Source: Pseudomonadota bacterium | GTDB lineage: Bacteria; Pseudomonadota; Alphaproteobacteria; Rhizobiales; Rhizobiaceae | Assembly: GCA_023451735.1 (NCBI GenBank) | Contig: JAEXYH010000071.1 | Location: 1 to 64,000, forward strand | DNA length: 64,000 nucleotides | Direction: 5' to 3' | Shown here: positions 40,822 through 47,918 of the stretch, in pieces | Layout of the letters: each line of letters begins with the position of its first letter | Position numbering within the stretch: the first letter of the stretch is position 1 | Notes under the pieces: model-generated | The model's database searches: none | Seen by the model: the letters and a program-made list of their open reading frames with translations, nothing else | What the model was told of the DNA's origin: nothing | Program-made: the position numbers and the translations under genes

Positions 40822-40884
40822 GTCGCGAGAGTGAGTTCGAGAGGGGACTTAAACTCAAGTGGGGGACACGGGCTCTCTCGCGAC
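40822..40884. repeat. Inverted repeat in a 438-base gap
   Basis: GTCGCGAGAG (40822-40831) and CTCTCGCGAC (40875-40884) are perfect 10-base arms around 43 bases that contain a second, smaller pair (ACTT / AAGT). The gap from 40726 to 41163 otherwise shows only the promoter at 41085. The arms could form a hairpin or be two protein sites. Confidence 0.5.
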
Positions 40885-41084
40885 GGCGATATAACAATTG
40901 TCACTCGAGATAGTTCCATGGAAGCGGCCGGAGCAGCGCAACGCGCGCTCCAGCCACACTCGTCCCCACGAGAACAGAACCCTATCTTACGAAGTGTCAT
41001 TCAATATTTCAACCACTTGTGCGCCTTCTGCCTTGTCGCGGAGGGCGCTTTTTATTTTCGCGGCAGCCAGCCGTTAGGCAAACT

Positions 41085-41114
41085 CTTGACAAATTTGTAA
41101 AAAGGGATTAGGAA
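41085..41114 (+). promoter_or_regulatory. Promoter with ACAAATTTGT operator (copy 2)
   Basis: TTGACA at 41086-41091 and TAGGAA at 41109-41114, spacer 17. The palindrome at 41089-41098 and the surrounding 18 bases are identical to those at 7631. It stands 50 bases before the serine protease gene and is the likely start of the 41164-46307 operon. Confidence 0.55.
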
Positions 41115-41163
41115 TGATTGTCGGCCTCACCAGCCGTTTTCACCACAAACAGAGGAGGCCGAT

Positions 41164-41823
41164 ATGACCGCAAGTGGTAGATCCACGTTCAGACGCATCG
41201 CATACGCAGCCCTCGCAATAGCGCTCTCCAGCGCCGCCTACTTCGCAGCGCCGACCGTCGCAGCCTATACTGCATCGCCCGCTACCGAGGCGGCGACGGT
41301 CAAAGTTATCCTCAAGAACGGCCATGGATCCGGTGTCCATATTGGCAATGGATTTGTCGTCACTGCTGCGCACGTCGCCGGAGATGCTGCGACCGTGGAG
41401 CTAAAGACGAAGGACGGCAAGACCCGGCCCGCCGATGTGCTCTGGGTCAACAAGACCTACGACATCGCACTGCTGCGCACGTCGCCGGAGATGCTGCCGG
41501 CGGCCAGCCTGAATTGCCGGCGTGCCGGTGTAGGCACATCCATCGAGGCGATCGGCAATCCTTTGTCGGTCGAATTTGTCTCGGCTTACGGCAGGATCGC
41601 GGGCGAGTCTCGCGCGACTGGTCCGTGGAAGTCCGTATTCGTCACCGACATCACGACTGTCCAAGGACAATCTGGTGGCCCGGTCTTTGGCCCATCTGGC
41701 GAGGTTGTCGGTATCACGGTCGGCGTTATGGGCGTGCCGCTGGGCCTTTCGGCCTCGCTCGTCGGCTATGGCTTCGTCGTGCCTTCGACTGATGTCTGCG
41801 CGCTGTTGGGGCGGACGGCCTAA
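41164..41823 (+). CDS. Exported trypsin-like serine protease
   Basis: A 219-residue protease of the S1/HtrA fold. An N-terminal membrane segment or signal (FRRIAYAALAIALSSAAYFA) precedes the catalytic domain. The triad is complete: His70 in VVTAAHVAG, Asp100 in YDIALLR, Ser170 in VQGQSGGPVFG. No PDZ domain follows, so the protein is shorter than DegP. It would act in the periplasm. It begins a rightward group of prophage genes and has an AGAGGAGG site. The substrate is unknown; host envelope proteins or incoming phage components are possible. Confidence 0.83.
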   Translation: MTASGRSTFRRIAYAALAIALSSAAYFAAPTVAAYTASPATEAATVKVILKNGHGSGVHIGNGFVVTAAHVAGDAATVELKTKDGKTRPADVLWVNKTYDIALLRTSPEMLPAASLNCRRAGVGTSIEAIGNPLSVEFVSAYGRIAGESRATGPWKSVFVTDITTVQGQSGGPVFGPSGEVVGITVGVMGVPLGLSASLVGYGFVVPSTDVCALLGRTA

Positions 41824-41874
41824 CCATCAGGCCGCGCGAATGCGGCCACCAATCTCAACACCACAGGAGAGTGA

Positions 41875-42093
41875 ATGACGAGCATGATTGAGCACGATGG
41901 CAAAGGCATGCCTGTTGATGGCGCGACGCGTGTTGGCGTTCGGCTGCGAGATGGCTCCGAAACTCCCGCTGGAATGTTCTTTCCTGCTTCAGGGTGGGGG
42001 TGGCGCTGGGAAGACGAATACGCGCCAGAAGCCCATCAATCAGGCGACATCGTCGCTTACCAAATCGCAGATCAGCAGGAGACGACGGCTTGA
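41875..42093 (+). CDS. Small phage protein, unknown
   Basis: A 72-residue protein (DGATRVGVRLRDGSETPAGM, then SGWGWRWEDEYAP). It is beta-rich and acidic with clustered tryptophans, and I do not recognise it. It has a CAGGAGAGTG site, and its TGA overlaps the TTG start of the phosphoesterase gene, so the two are translationally coupled. Confidence 0.55.
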   Translation: MTSMIEHDGKGMPVDGATRVGVRLRDGSETPAGMFFPASGWGWRWEDEYAPEAHQSGDIVAYQIADQQETTA

Positions 42094-43373
42094 CCGACAC
42101 CTACCATTCCATCCCCGACGGGCGCATCTCGGAGGCCGGCAGACTGCACGCCGAGGGCAAGAGCATCCGCAAGATCGCCAAGGCCCTCGGCGTCGCCTAT
42201 GCCACAGCGAACAAATACGTGCACCGAGCAGCAGAGCGCGGTCTGCTTGGCACTGAGCCGGTCCTGCCTGGGTTTGCCATCAAGAGCGTCGCCAGCAAAC
42301 AGGGCGATGCATGGGTGAAGCAGACCAAGGCGCCGGGCGAGGTCTTCGAGCTTCCACAGGGTCAGGTAATCAAAGGCGTGTCCGCTCTCGTCGACGGGCA
42401 GGGCAGAGAGGTCGCCAAGTGGATCAAGACGGCCGCCGATGCGGAAAGCCAGCTTGCCGCCATGCAGGCGGCGGTCCAAGCGTTCAAGGAGGATATCCCG
42501 CGCGCCGAGCCGGTGGCTCGAAACCAAAGAGTCAACCTAGAGCTTATGAACTTCTACGCGGTCACCGACGCCCACTTCGGAATGCTGTCGTGGCGCGAGG
42601 AGACTGGCGCGGACTACGACCTCGTCATCGCCGAGCAGCTGCTGACGGACTGGTTTGCGGCGGCAATCGAGCTTGCTCCGGCAGCATTCACCGGCGTTCT
42701 GGCGCAGATGGGCGACCTTGCGCACTACGACGGCATGGAGAGCAAGACGCCGACAAGCGGCCATATTCTGGACGCCGACAGCCGTTTCCCGAAGGTTGTC
42801 CGCGTCATCATCCGCACCCTGCGTCGAATCGTCCGCATGATGCTGGAGAAGCACGAGCGCGTGCACATCATCATGGCCGACGCAAATCACGACCCGGCCA
42901 GCGGCGCCTGGCTGCGCGAGATGTTCGCCGCGTTCTACGATGATGAGCCGCGCGTGACGGTCGACAGCTCGGCCAGCACCTACTACGTCGTCGAGCACGG
43001 CAAGACGTCGCTCTTCGTCCATCACGGCCACCGCCGGAACGTTGGGAACGTGGACTCGGTCTTCGCCGGCAAGTTCCGCGAGGTCTACGGCCGGACGCAG
43101 TTCTCCTACGCCCATATCGGCCACCTGCACTCCGACGAGCTAAAGACGACCAACCTAATGAAGGTTGAGCGGCACGAGACGCTTGCTGCACCGGATGCTT
43201 ACGCCGCGAACGGCGGCTGGCTGTCTGGTCGGTCGGCGAAGGTCATCACCTACTCGTCGAGGCACGGCGAGGTGTCGCGTCTGACGCTGTCGCCGGAGAT
43301 GGTCGATGGCTGGTCCAAGAGGACAGCGGCGAATGACAATGTGCTGGAGCAGCAGCAGAGGAGTGCGGCTTAG
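42090..43373 (+). CDS. HTH-linked calcineurin-like metallophosphoesterase
   Basis: A 427-residue protein read from a TTG with an AGGAG site. Residues about 12-50 form a helix-turn-helix (HAEGKSIRKIAKALGVAYAT). The rest is a metallophosphoesterase with all metal motifs in order: VTDAHFG near 157, GDLAHYD near 208, NHD near 266, HHGHR near 310 and IGHLHSD near 342. Phage relatives are found next to replication genes, and related enzymes cut DNA (SbcD/Mre11 type) or nucleotides. DNA binding plus phosphoesterase suggests a nuclease role, which is inferred only. Confidence 0.78.
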   Translation: MTDTYHSIPDGRISEAGRLHAEGKSIRKIAKALGVAYATANKYVHRAAERGLLGTEPVLPGFAIKSVASKQGDAWVKQTKAPGEVFELPQGQVIKGVSALVDGQGREVAKWIKTAADAESQLAAMQAAVQAFKEDIPRAEPVARNQRVNLELMNFYAVTDAHFGMLSWREETGADYDLVIAEQLLTDWFAAAIELAPAAFTGVLAQMGDLAHYDGMESKTPTSGHILDADSRFPKVVRVIIRTLRRIVRMMLEKHERVHIIMADANHDPASGAWLREMFAAFYDDEPRVTVDSSASTYYVVEHGKTSLFVHHGHRRNVGNVDSVFAGKFREVYGRTQFSYAHIGHLHSDELKTTNLMKVERHETLAAPDAYAANGGWLSGRSAKVITYSSRHGEVSRLTLSPEMVDGWSKRTAANDNVLEQQQRSAA

Positions 43374-43618
43374 GCAGGCGCCTTCTTTCGAGTAAGATAA
43401 GCTTCTACGGCGAGCCTTACCTCATCGTCAGTCGTCTGGCACTGCGTCCTGATTTCTTTGATCGCCAGATCGATGTTTGCAACGATCGGATTCTTCTCCT
43501 TCTCATGAGGAAGGGGTCTGAATGGTCCGTAGACGACAATCTTCGGAACGCTCTTGGGGGCCATCTCAACGATTATCTCAGCATGTCCACGCCGAAAACG
43601 AGAGCTGATGATCCTCAT
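43370..43618 (-). CDS. Small protein, unknown
   Basis: An 82-residue leftward protein overlapping the end of the phosphoesterase gene by four bases. It has a basic N-terminus, KIVVYGPFRPLPHEKEK and a helical end (DEVRLAVEAYLTRKK). I do not recognise it. Being the only leftward gene between two rightward groups, it may have its own promoter. A start at the internal MAPKSV is possible. Confidence 0.5.
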   Translation of the reverse strand: MRIISSRFRRGHAEIIVEMAPKSVPKIVVYGPFRPLPHEKEKNPIVANIDLAIKEIRTQCQTTDDEVRLAVEAYLTRKKAPA

Positions 43619-43735
43619 ACGATTAACCCCTTATCTTGCTAAGAATATGGGGCGAAAATGTAGATCGACAAGTAATCACCTAACTGCCGGCCCCACCATC
43701 CGGCGGCAACCACCACCACCACAGAGGAGACTGAA

Positions 43736-44194
43736 ATGGCCTTTTCACCACAGACCACCGGCGCGGGTGACCGTCCGCCGAAACCGAGAACGATTGCCGC
43801 CAACGACAATACCCCAGCACCCGCCTACACCCACGCCGCCGCCATCAACATCTTCGCGGCCGACTGCCATTCCCGCAGCCGCAAGGCAGGCTGGTACACC
43901 GACCTCGCAACTGGCAAGGCGCTGGATCGCAACGTGCCGGAGATGCTGATGCTCATCGTCTCCGAAATCAGCGAGGCGATGGAAGGCTTCCGCAAGAAGT
44001 TGAACGACGACAAGCTGCCGCACCGGAAGATGATGGAAGTCGAGCTTGCCGACGCCATGATCCGCATCGGCGACTTGGCAACGTTCATGGGCTACGACCT
44101 CGGCGGCGCCATCGTCGAGAAGATGGCCTTCAACGACAATCGGGAAGACCACAAGATCGAAAACCGGCTCAAGGCTGGCGGGAAGGCGTTTTGA
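43736..44194 (+). CDS. MazG-like nucleotide pyrophosphohydrolase
   Basis: A 152-residue all-helical protein. The MazG-type metal motif is spread over EMLMLIVSEISEAMEGFRKK (acidic residues) and MMEVELADAMIRIGDLATFM, the EVELAD...IGD signature, with MAFNDNREDH and RLKAGGKAF at the end. MazG-like enzymes remove pyrophosphate from non-canonical or specific NTPs/dNTPs. The N-terminal 40 residues carry the AANDN linker. It overlaps the HD gene and forms a nucleotide-metabolism pair with it. Confidence 0.82.
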   Translation: MAFSPQTTGAGDRPPKPRTIAANDNTPAPAYTHAAAINIFAADCHSRSRKAGWYTDLATGKALDRNVPEMLMLIVSEISEAMEGFRKKLNDDKLPHRKMMEVELADAMIRIGDLATFMGYDLGGAIVEKMAFNDNREDHKIENRLKAGGKAF

Positions 44195-44973
44195 TGGCTT
44201 ACGAGGCGGTAATCGACGCGAGAGAGATCGCGGAAAGCAAGATGGGCACATTCAAGGCCGCGATGACACTTCGCGATGCGCGTAAGGCGGATGCCGATAT
44301 CGCCACTACCACATTCGGCCCGCTCGACAAGTACGTCGCCGCGAATGACAACGTGCCAGCACCGCGTGCAGCCGCCACTACGGCATCCCTTCGGGACAAG
44401 GGCATCTACCCGCCAGAACGTCACGGGGACTGGATGCAGACCTACTCAGGCCGCCAGTTCTGGCCCATGGACCCGCGATCCGATGAGGTCCACATCGAGG
44501 ACATTGCTCACGCCCTCAGTCTACAGTGCCGGTACGCCGGCCATTGCATCCAGTTCTATAGCGTCGCGGAGCACAGCTGCCACGTCGCTCTCTGGCTGCT
44601 GCGCAACTACGGGCCGATGACGGCGATGTATGGCCTGCTGCACGACGCCAGTGAGGCCTACCTCGTCGACGTCCCGCGCCCGGTGAAGCCCTACCTGACC
44701 GGCTACAAGGATGCGGAGACGAAGGTGCAGGATGTCGTGCAGGTCCGGTTCGGTCTTGGCGTAGGTGTGCCCAAGGCAGTGAAAGAAGCCGACGACCGGA
44801 TCATCGCCGACGAACTAGTGAACCTGCGGCCCATGGAGTGGCACAAGCGATTTGATGACCCGCTTGGCGTAAAGATAGGATGCTGGAAGCCGAGCGACGC
44901 GGAGGACGAGTTCCTATCCATGTTCGTCATGCTGGATCGGAAGATGCGCGAGACGGGGAGGGCGGCTGCTTGA
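44194..44973 (+). CDS. HD-domain phosphohydrolase (YfbR-like)
   Basis: A 259-residue protein whose C-terminal 190 residues match the YfbR-type HD family of 5'-nucleotidases/dNTPases: QTYSGRQFWPMDP, DIAHALSLQCRYAGHC, FYSVAEHSCHVALWLL (metal His near 127), LLHDASEAYLVDVPRPVK (HD near 151-152) and EADDRIIADE (late Asp near 199). The N-terminal 70 residues are a linker. The ATG at 44194 overlaps the MazG stop. It would remove phosphate from dNMPs or dNTPs; related HD proteins in Z-genome phages destroy dATP. Confidence 0.8.
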   Translation: MAYEAVIDAREIAESKMGTFKAAMTLRDARKADADIATTTFGPLDKYVAANDNVPAPRAAATTASLRDKGIYPPERHGDWMQTYSGRQFWPMDPRSDEVHIEDIAHALSLQCRYAGHCIQFYSVAEHSCHVALWLLRNYGPMTAMYGLLHDASEAYLVDVPRPVKPYLTGYKDAETKVQDVVQVRFGLGVGVPKAVKEADDRIIADELVNLRPMEWHKRFDDPLGVKIGCWKPSDAEDEFLSMFVMLDRKMRETGRAAA

Positions 44974-44975
44974 CC

Positions 44976-45239
44976 TCAATCGAGCATCTGCGCTTCGATC
45001 GCCGCCCTAATGAACGCCTCGCGCGAAGTGTTCAGTTCCAGCCGGTCAGCAAGGGCTTTAAAGCAATTTGCCTTCGCAAGCGAGTAACACGTGCCGGTTC
45101 GGCTGGGCCAGCGATACATCAGCTTCTCAAGCGCGTCGCCGGGGCTCCTCACTGCTTCGGCGGCGCCGTTACCGACACGGATCCAAACCGGTGCAAGCCA
45201 CCGCGCATCCGTCCGCGTGTCGAAACTCTCAAACTTCAT
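44976..45239 (-). CDS. DUF982 family protein
   Basis: An 87-residue protein of the Rhizobiales DUF982 family: LAPVWIRVGNGAAEAVRSPG, DALEKLMYRWPSRTGTCYSL, ANCFKALADRL and SREAFIRAAIEAQMLD are the usual blocks. Members are small, often plasmid- or phage-linked, and of unknown role. It is encoded leftward, converging with the HD gene, and has no partner in its direction. Confidence 0.75.
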   Translation of the reverse strand: MKFESFDTRTDARWLAPVWIRVGNGAAEAVRSPGDALEKLMYRWPSRTGTCYSLAKANCFKALADRLELNTSREAFIRAAIEAQMLD

Positions 45240-45346
45240 TTCATGCGTACTCTCATTAAGCGCGCAATGAACTCGATAGCGTTGATTCTGTTCCCCTCCT
45301 CGGTGCAGGCGCTCGAAATATTTCGTCCGTCAAATATGGAGACCGC

Positions 45347-45628
45347 ATGACCACAATCAAACCCGGCGACGAGATCGTCTGCATCGATGACGGCATCTAC
45401 GCCGAGCAGTACCTCGGCATCACGGCAGGCACGATCTACAAGGCGCGATGGGTAGGCCCAGTCACCAGCTACATGAACGGCGACTACATCGGCGTGAGGC
45501 TGGAGGGAATTAACCGCGGCGTCTGCCCTGAGTTCGGCGACGAGGATCCGCCGTTCAACGTGCGCCGGTTTCGGCCGGTGGTGAAGCCGACAGTCGAGAC
45601 GAAGAGGAAAGTGGAGGAGGATGCATGA
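45347..45628 (+). CDS. Small phage protein (SH3-like barrel possible)
   Basis: A 93-residue beta-rich protein (KPGDEIVCIDDGIYAEQYLG, ITAGTIYKARWVG, DYIGVRLEGINRG) whose start looks like an SH3-like barrel of the kind found in small phage proteins. The tail is charged. It is the first gene of a three-gene rightward run with four-base overlaps. The function is unknown. Confidence 0.55.
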   Translation: MTTIKPGDEIVCIDDGIYAEQYLGITAGTIYKARWVGPVTSYMNGDYIGVRLEGINRGVCPEFGDEDPPFNVRRFRPVVKPTVETKRKVEEDA

Positions 45629-45813
45629 TGGAGTGGAGCAAGAAGAAGCGCGGTTGCGCGACTATTCACACTGCGCCCGGCATCGAGAACGCAATCGTCG
45701 ATCGACGCGGTTACGGCCTAGCCTCCAGCATGGGCAAATCAATCACCTTTCAGGGCAGGCCTTTCACCTCAGTTGAAGAGGCAAAGCAGTTCGCAGAGGA
45801 GAACCATCAGTGA
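45625..45813 (+). CDS. Small phage protein, unknown
   Basis: A 62-residue protein (WSKKKRGCATIHTAPGIENA, then GKSITFQGRPFTSVEEAKQF) that overlaps its neighbours on both sides by four bases. The FTSVEEAKQFAEE end resembles small domains that bind nucleic acid or protein by one helix, but no family is clear. Confidence 0.5.
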   Translation: MMEWSKKKRGCATIHTAPGIENAIVDRRGYGLASSMGKSITFQGRPFTSVEEAKQFAEENHQ

Positions 45814-46307
45814 CCATCGAATCCAAAGACGCCGGCTGCCTCGCAGAGGTACCATTCGAATTGCGCGGCCTTGGTGCGTCGATCGGCAAGACACCGGCCA
45901 ACGACAACAGCTTCTTTGACCGAGCAATGTCGGCACCAAGTAGCCCCCCATCGAGCAACCCGAAGCGTGCCTTTGGCGTCCGTAAGCCGTCCGCTCAATT
46001 CATCCCGCCGGTGGCCATCGTTGAGGAAAGTGCCGTCATGGCTCTAGGTGCGGCTAAGTACGGGCCGTTCAATTGGCAGGATGATCCGGTCGACGCCACC
46101 ACCTACTACAGTGCGGCGATCCGCCACTTGCTGCAGTGGTTCTCAGGCGAGGACCGGGACACTGAAAGCGGTGCCTCGCATCTGGCTCACGTTAGGGCGT
46201 GTATGGGCATCTTGCTCGATGCGCAGGCGGCAGGCACCTTGATCGACGATCGCCCGAACTGCGCTTCGGCCGGCGATGCAATCGAGAGATTGAAGAAGGC
46301 GGCGTAG
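45810..46307 (+). CDS. dATP/dGTP diphosphohydrolase-like protein (DUF5664)
   Basis: A 165-residue protein with the DUF5664 signature, which Pfam names a dATP/dGTP diphosphohydrolase domain: VRKPSAQFIPPVAIVEESAV, ALGAAKYGPFNWQDDPVD, YYSAAIRHLLQWFSGEDRDT and SGASHLAHVRACMGILLD. The AKYG, NW and EDRD residues are the conserved metal and substrate positions. The N-terminal 50 residues are a linker with the PANDN motif. It ends the operon at the terminator at 46330. With the MazG-like and HD genes it suggests control of the dNTP pool. Confidence 0.78.
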   Translation: MTIESKDAGCLAEVPFELRGLGASIGKTPANDNSFFDRAMSAPSSPPSSNPKRAFGVRKPSAQFIPPVAIVEESAVMALGAAKYGPFNWQDDPVDATTYYSAAIRHLLQWFSGEDRDTESGASHLAHVRACMGILLDAQAAGTLIDDRPNCASAGDAIERLKKAA

Positions 46308-46329
46308 TCCTCCGCGCCAAAAATCGAAG

Positions 46330-46359
46330 CCCGTCAGCCTCACCGCTGGCGGGTTTTTT
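46330..46359 (+). terminator. Intrinsic terminator at the right end of the prophage operon
   Basis: CCCGTCAGC, loop CTCACC, GCTGGCGGG and six T residues. It ends the nucleotide-metabolism operon. Confidence 0.85.
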
Positions 46360-46466
46360 CATTTCGGCCCGAACACGAACCGCCTGGCCGTCCCATCAGT
46401 CATCATCATCGTGCCTTCGCCGGCCACCTGAGACGCATTCGTCATCGGCCGCGTCATGGTGACCAT
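46359..46466 (-). CDS. Possible 35-residue protein at the prophage edge
   Basis: A leftward frame from ATG 46466 (MVTMTRPMTNASQVAGEGTM, then DGTARRFVFGPK) with a GGCGGA site. It ends in the T run of the terminator. The regular sequence suggests a real small protein, but it is too short to classify. Confidence 0.4.
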   Translation of the reverse strand: MVTMTRPMTNASQVAGEGTMMMTDGTARRFVFGPK

Positions 46467-46690
46467 GCCAGATTTTCCGCCACATCGCCGCGTCGTTGTC
46501 TAGCGCCCTGGTTGTGCTAAGTTATTCCGATCGAGCGAGAACAAAACCACAACCAATTTCGGTAACGCTCATCGCAGAATTGTAACGCATTAAAGGAAAA
46601 TCAACGTCTTGATATTAATGTCCCGTTAGGAAATCCCGTATTGCGTCCGGAAATGGGCCAGCCAGGGCGGGATCGGTGTATTGCGTACGG
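46467..46690. other. Probable right boundary of the prophage
   Basis: Non-coding. To the left are phage genes, to the right a chromosomal lipoprotein gene. The stretch is AT-richer than both sides, and the near repeat GTATTGCGTCCGG / GTATTGCGTACGG occurs at about 46637 and 46677. An attachment site is expected here, but without the left end the core cannot be identified. Confidence 0.4.
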
Positions 46691-46696
46691 GTTCTT

Positions 46697-47812
46697 ATGC
46701 GTCTTTCTGCTGCCACTTCGGCGATCCTCGCCGCCTGTATCGGCCTTACCGGCTGTACCTCGTCCAGCACTGAGACCGCGCTGACCGTGCCCCCCGCATC
46801 CGTCAAGACGGCGCGGCTTGCGCCTTCGCAGGCCATCGTTCCGCCATCCATGCCGGCCGCATCGGTCCCTTCGATCGATCCGACGCCGGTTGCGGCGATC
46901 GCGCCACCGGCTGCAGTCAATGATCCGCATGAACTGGCATGGAACGGCGGCGCGCAGGAAAGCCATGCCTTTGACGGGATGGCAACGACGGTCGGCATGC
47001 CCGTTCCTGCCGAGCGGCCGGTGGCTTCGCTTCGCCCGGCGCTCAATCCGGCGCTCAGCCAGCCCATGCCGCCGGCTTCCGGCCATCAGCGCCTGAGGGT
47101 TTATGGTCAGCGCTTCAGTGACGTGAAGCCGATGAATTTCGGCAGGGTCGCCCCCCGGCATTTTGCCGTGCACGGCGTCGATGTTTCCCGCTGGCAGGCC
47201 GATATCGACTGGGCGAAACTGCGCACGCAGGGCGCCAACTTCGCCTATATCAAGGCGACCGATGGCGGCGACCATATCGACCCGATGTTCAAGACGAACT
47301 GGCGCGGCGCCCAGCAGGCGGGCATCCGTCGCGGCGCCTATCACTTCTTCTACTGGTGCCGCACTGCCGGCGAACAGGCCGACTGGTTCATCCGCAACGT
47401 GCCGCGCGACCCCGATGCGCTGCCGCCGGTGATCGATGTGGAGTATAACCACCAGTCCGGCTGCAAGATGCGTCTTTCCACCGAGCGCGTGCTCGAGAAG
47501 ATGCAGGTCTTCATGGACAGGCTCGAAAAGCATTACGGGCAGCGCCCGGTCATCTATACGGCCCCGGATTTCTACAAGGATCACCTGCGCGGCCAGTTCC
47601 GCGACTATCCGTTCTGGCTGCGGTCGGTCGCGGCTCATCCGTCAAAGATCTATCCGGATCGCAAGTGGCTGTTCTGGCAGTATTCCGGTTCGGGCCTCTC
47701 CAAGGGTGTCGAAGGCAAGATCGACCTGAATGTCTTCAATGGCGGCGAAGAAGGCTGGCACGACTGGGTGGCGCGAACCACATGGTCGGGGCGGGCGGTC
47801 GCGCGCCGCTGA
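46697..47812 (+). CDS. GH25 muramidase lipoprotein
   Basis: A 371-residue lipoprotein. The signal (MRLSAATSAILAACIGLTGC) ends in a lipobox with Cys20. Residues 21-150 are a proline/alanine-rich linker. The GH25 lysozyme domain follows from HGVDVSRWQADIDWAKL near 160, with FAYIKATDGGDHIDPMF, GAYHFFYWCR and the catalytic VIDVEYN (Asp/Glu) near 244-250. The end is WLFWQYSGSGLSKGVEGKID. It would cut peptidoglycan from the periplasm. The lipid anchor and chromosomal context argue against a phage endolysin. An ATG at 46676 is too far upstream of the signal. Confidence 0.87.
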   Translation: MRLSAATSAILAACIGLTGCTSSSTETALTVPPASVKTARLAPSQAIVPPSMPAASVPSIDPTPVAAIAPPAAVNDPHELAWNGGAQESHAFDGMATTVGMPVPAERPVASLRPALNPALSQPMPPASGHQRLRVYGQRFSDVKPMNFGRVAPRHFAVHGVDVSRWQADIDWAKLRTQGANFAYIKATDGGDHIDPMFKTNWRGAQQAGIRRGAYHFFYWCRTAGEQADWFIRNVPRDPDALPPVIDVEYNHQSGCKMRLSTERVLEKMQVFMDRLEKHYGQRPVIYTAPDFYKDHLRGQFRDYPFWLRSVAAHPSKIYPDRKWLFWQYSGSGLSKGVEGKIDLNVFNGGEEGWHDWVARTTWSGRAVARR

Positions 47813-47839
47813 TCTCTCCTGTCAGATCGAGATATGGAA

Positions 47840-47885
47840 AAGCCCCGCGCCGAAGTGCTGAACAAGGCGCGGGGCTTCTTTTTGT
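47840..47885. terminator. Terminator between convergent genes
   Basis: AAGCCCCGCGCC, 14-base loop, GGCGCGGGGCTT, then CTTTTTG. It has a perfect 12-base stem. It separates the GH25 gene from the leftward efflux operon. Confidence 0.85.
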
Positions 47886-47918
47886 CCGGAAAGGACGCGA
47901 GACAGGCTGACTGTGGTG

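Noticed and set aside
46697..47812. GH25 gene as the endolysin of the prophage
   Set aside because: The phage already has a GH24 endolysin with holin and spanins at 34005-35313, and the GH25 protein is a lipoprotein next to chromosomal genes.
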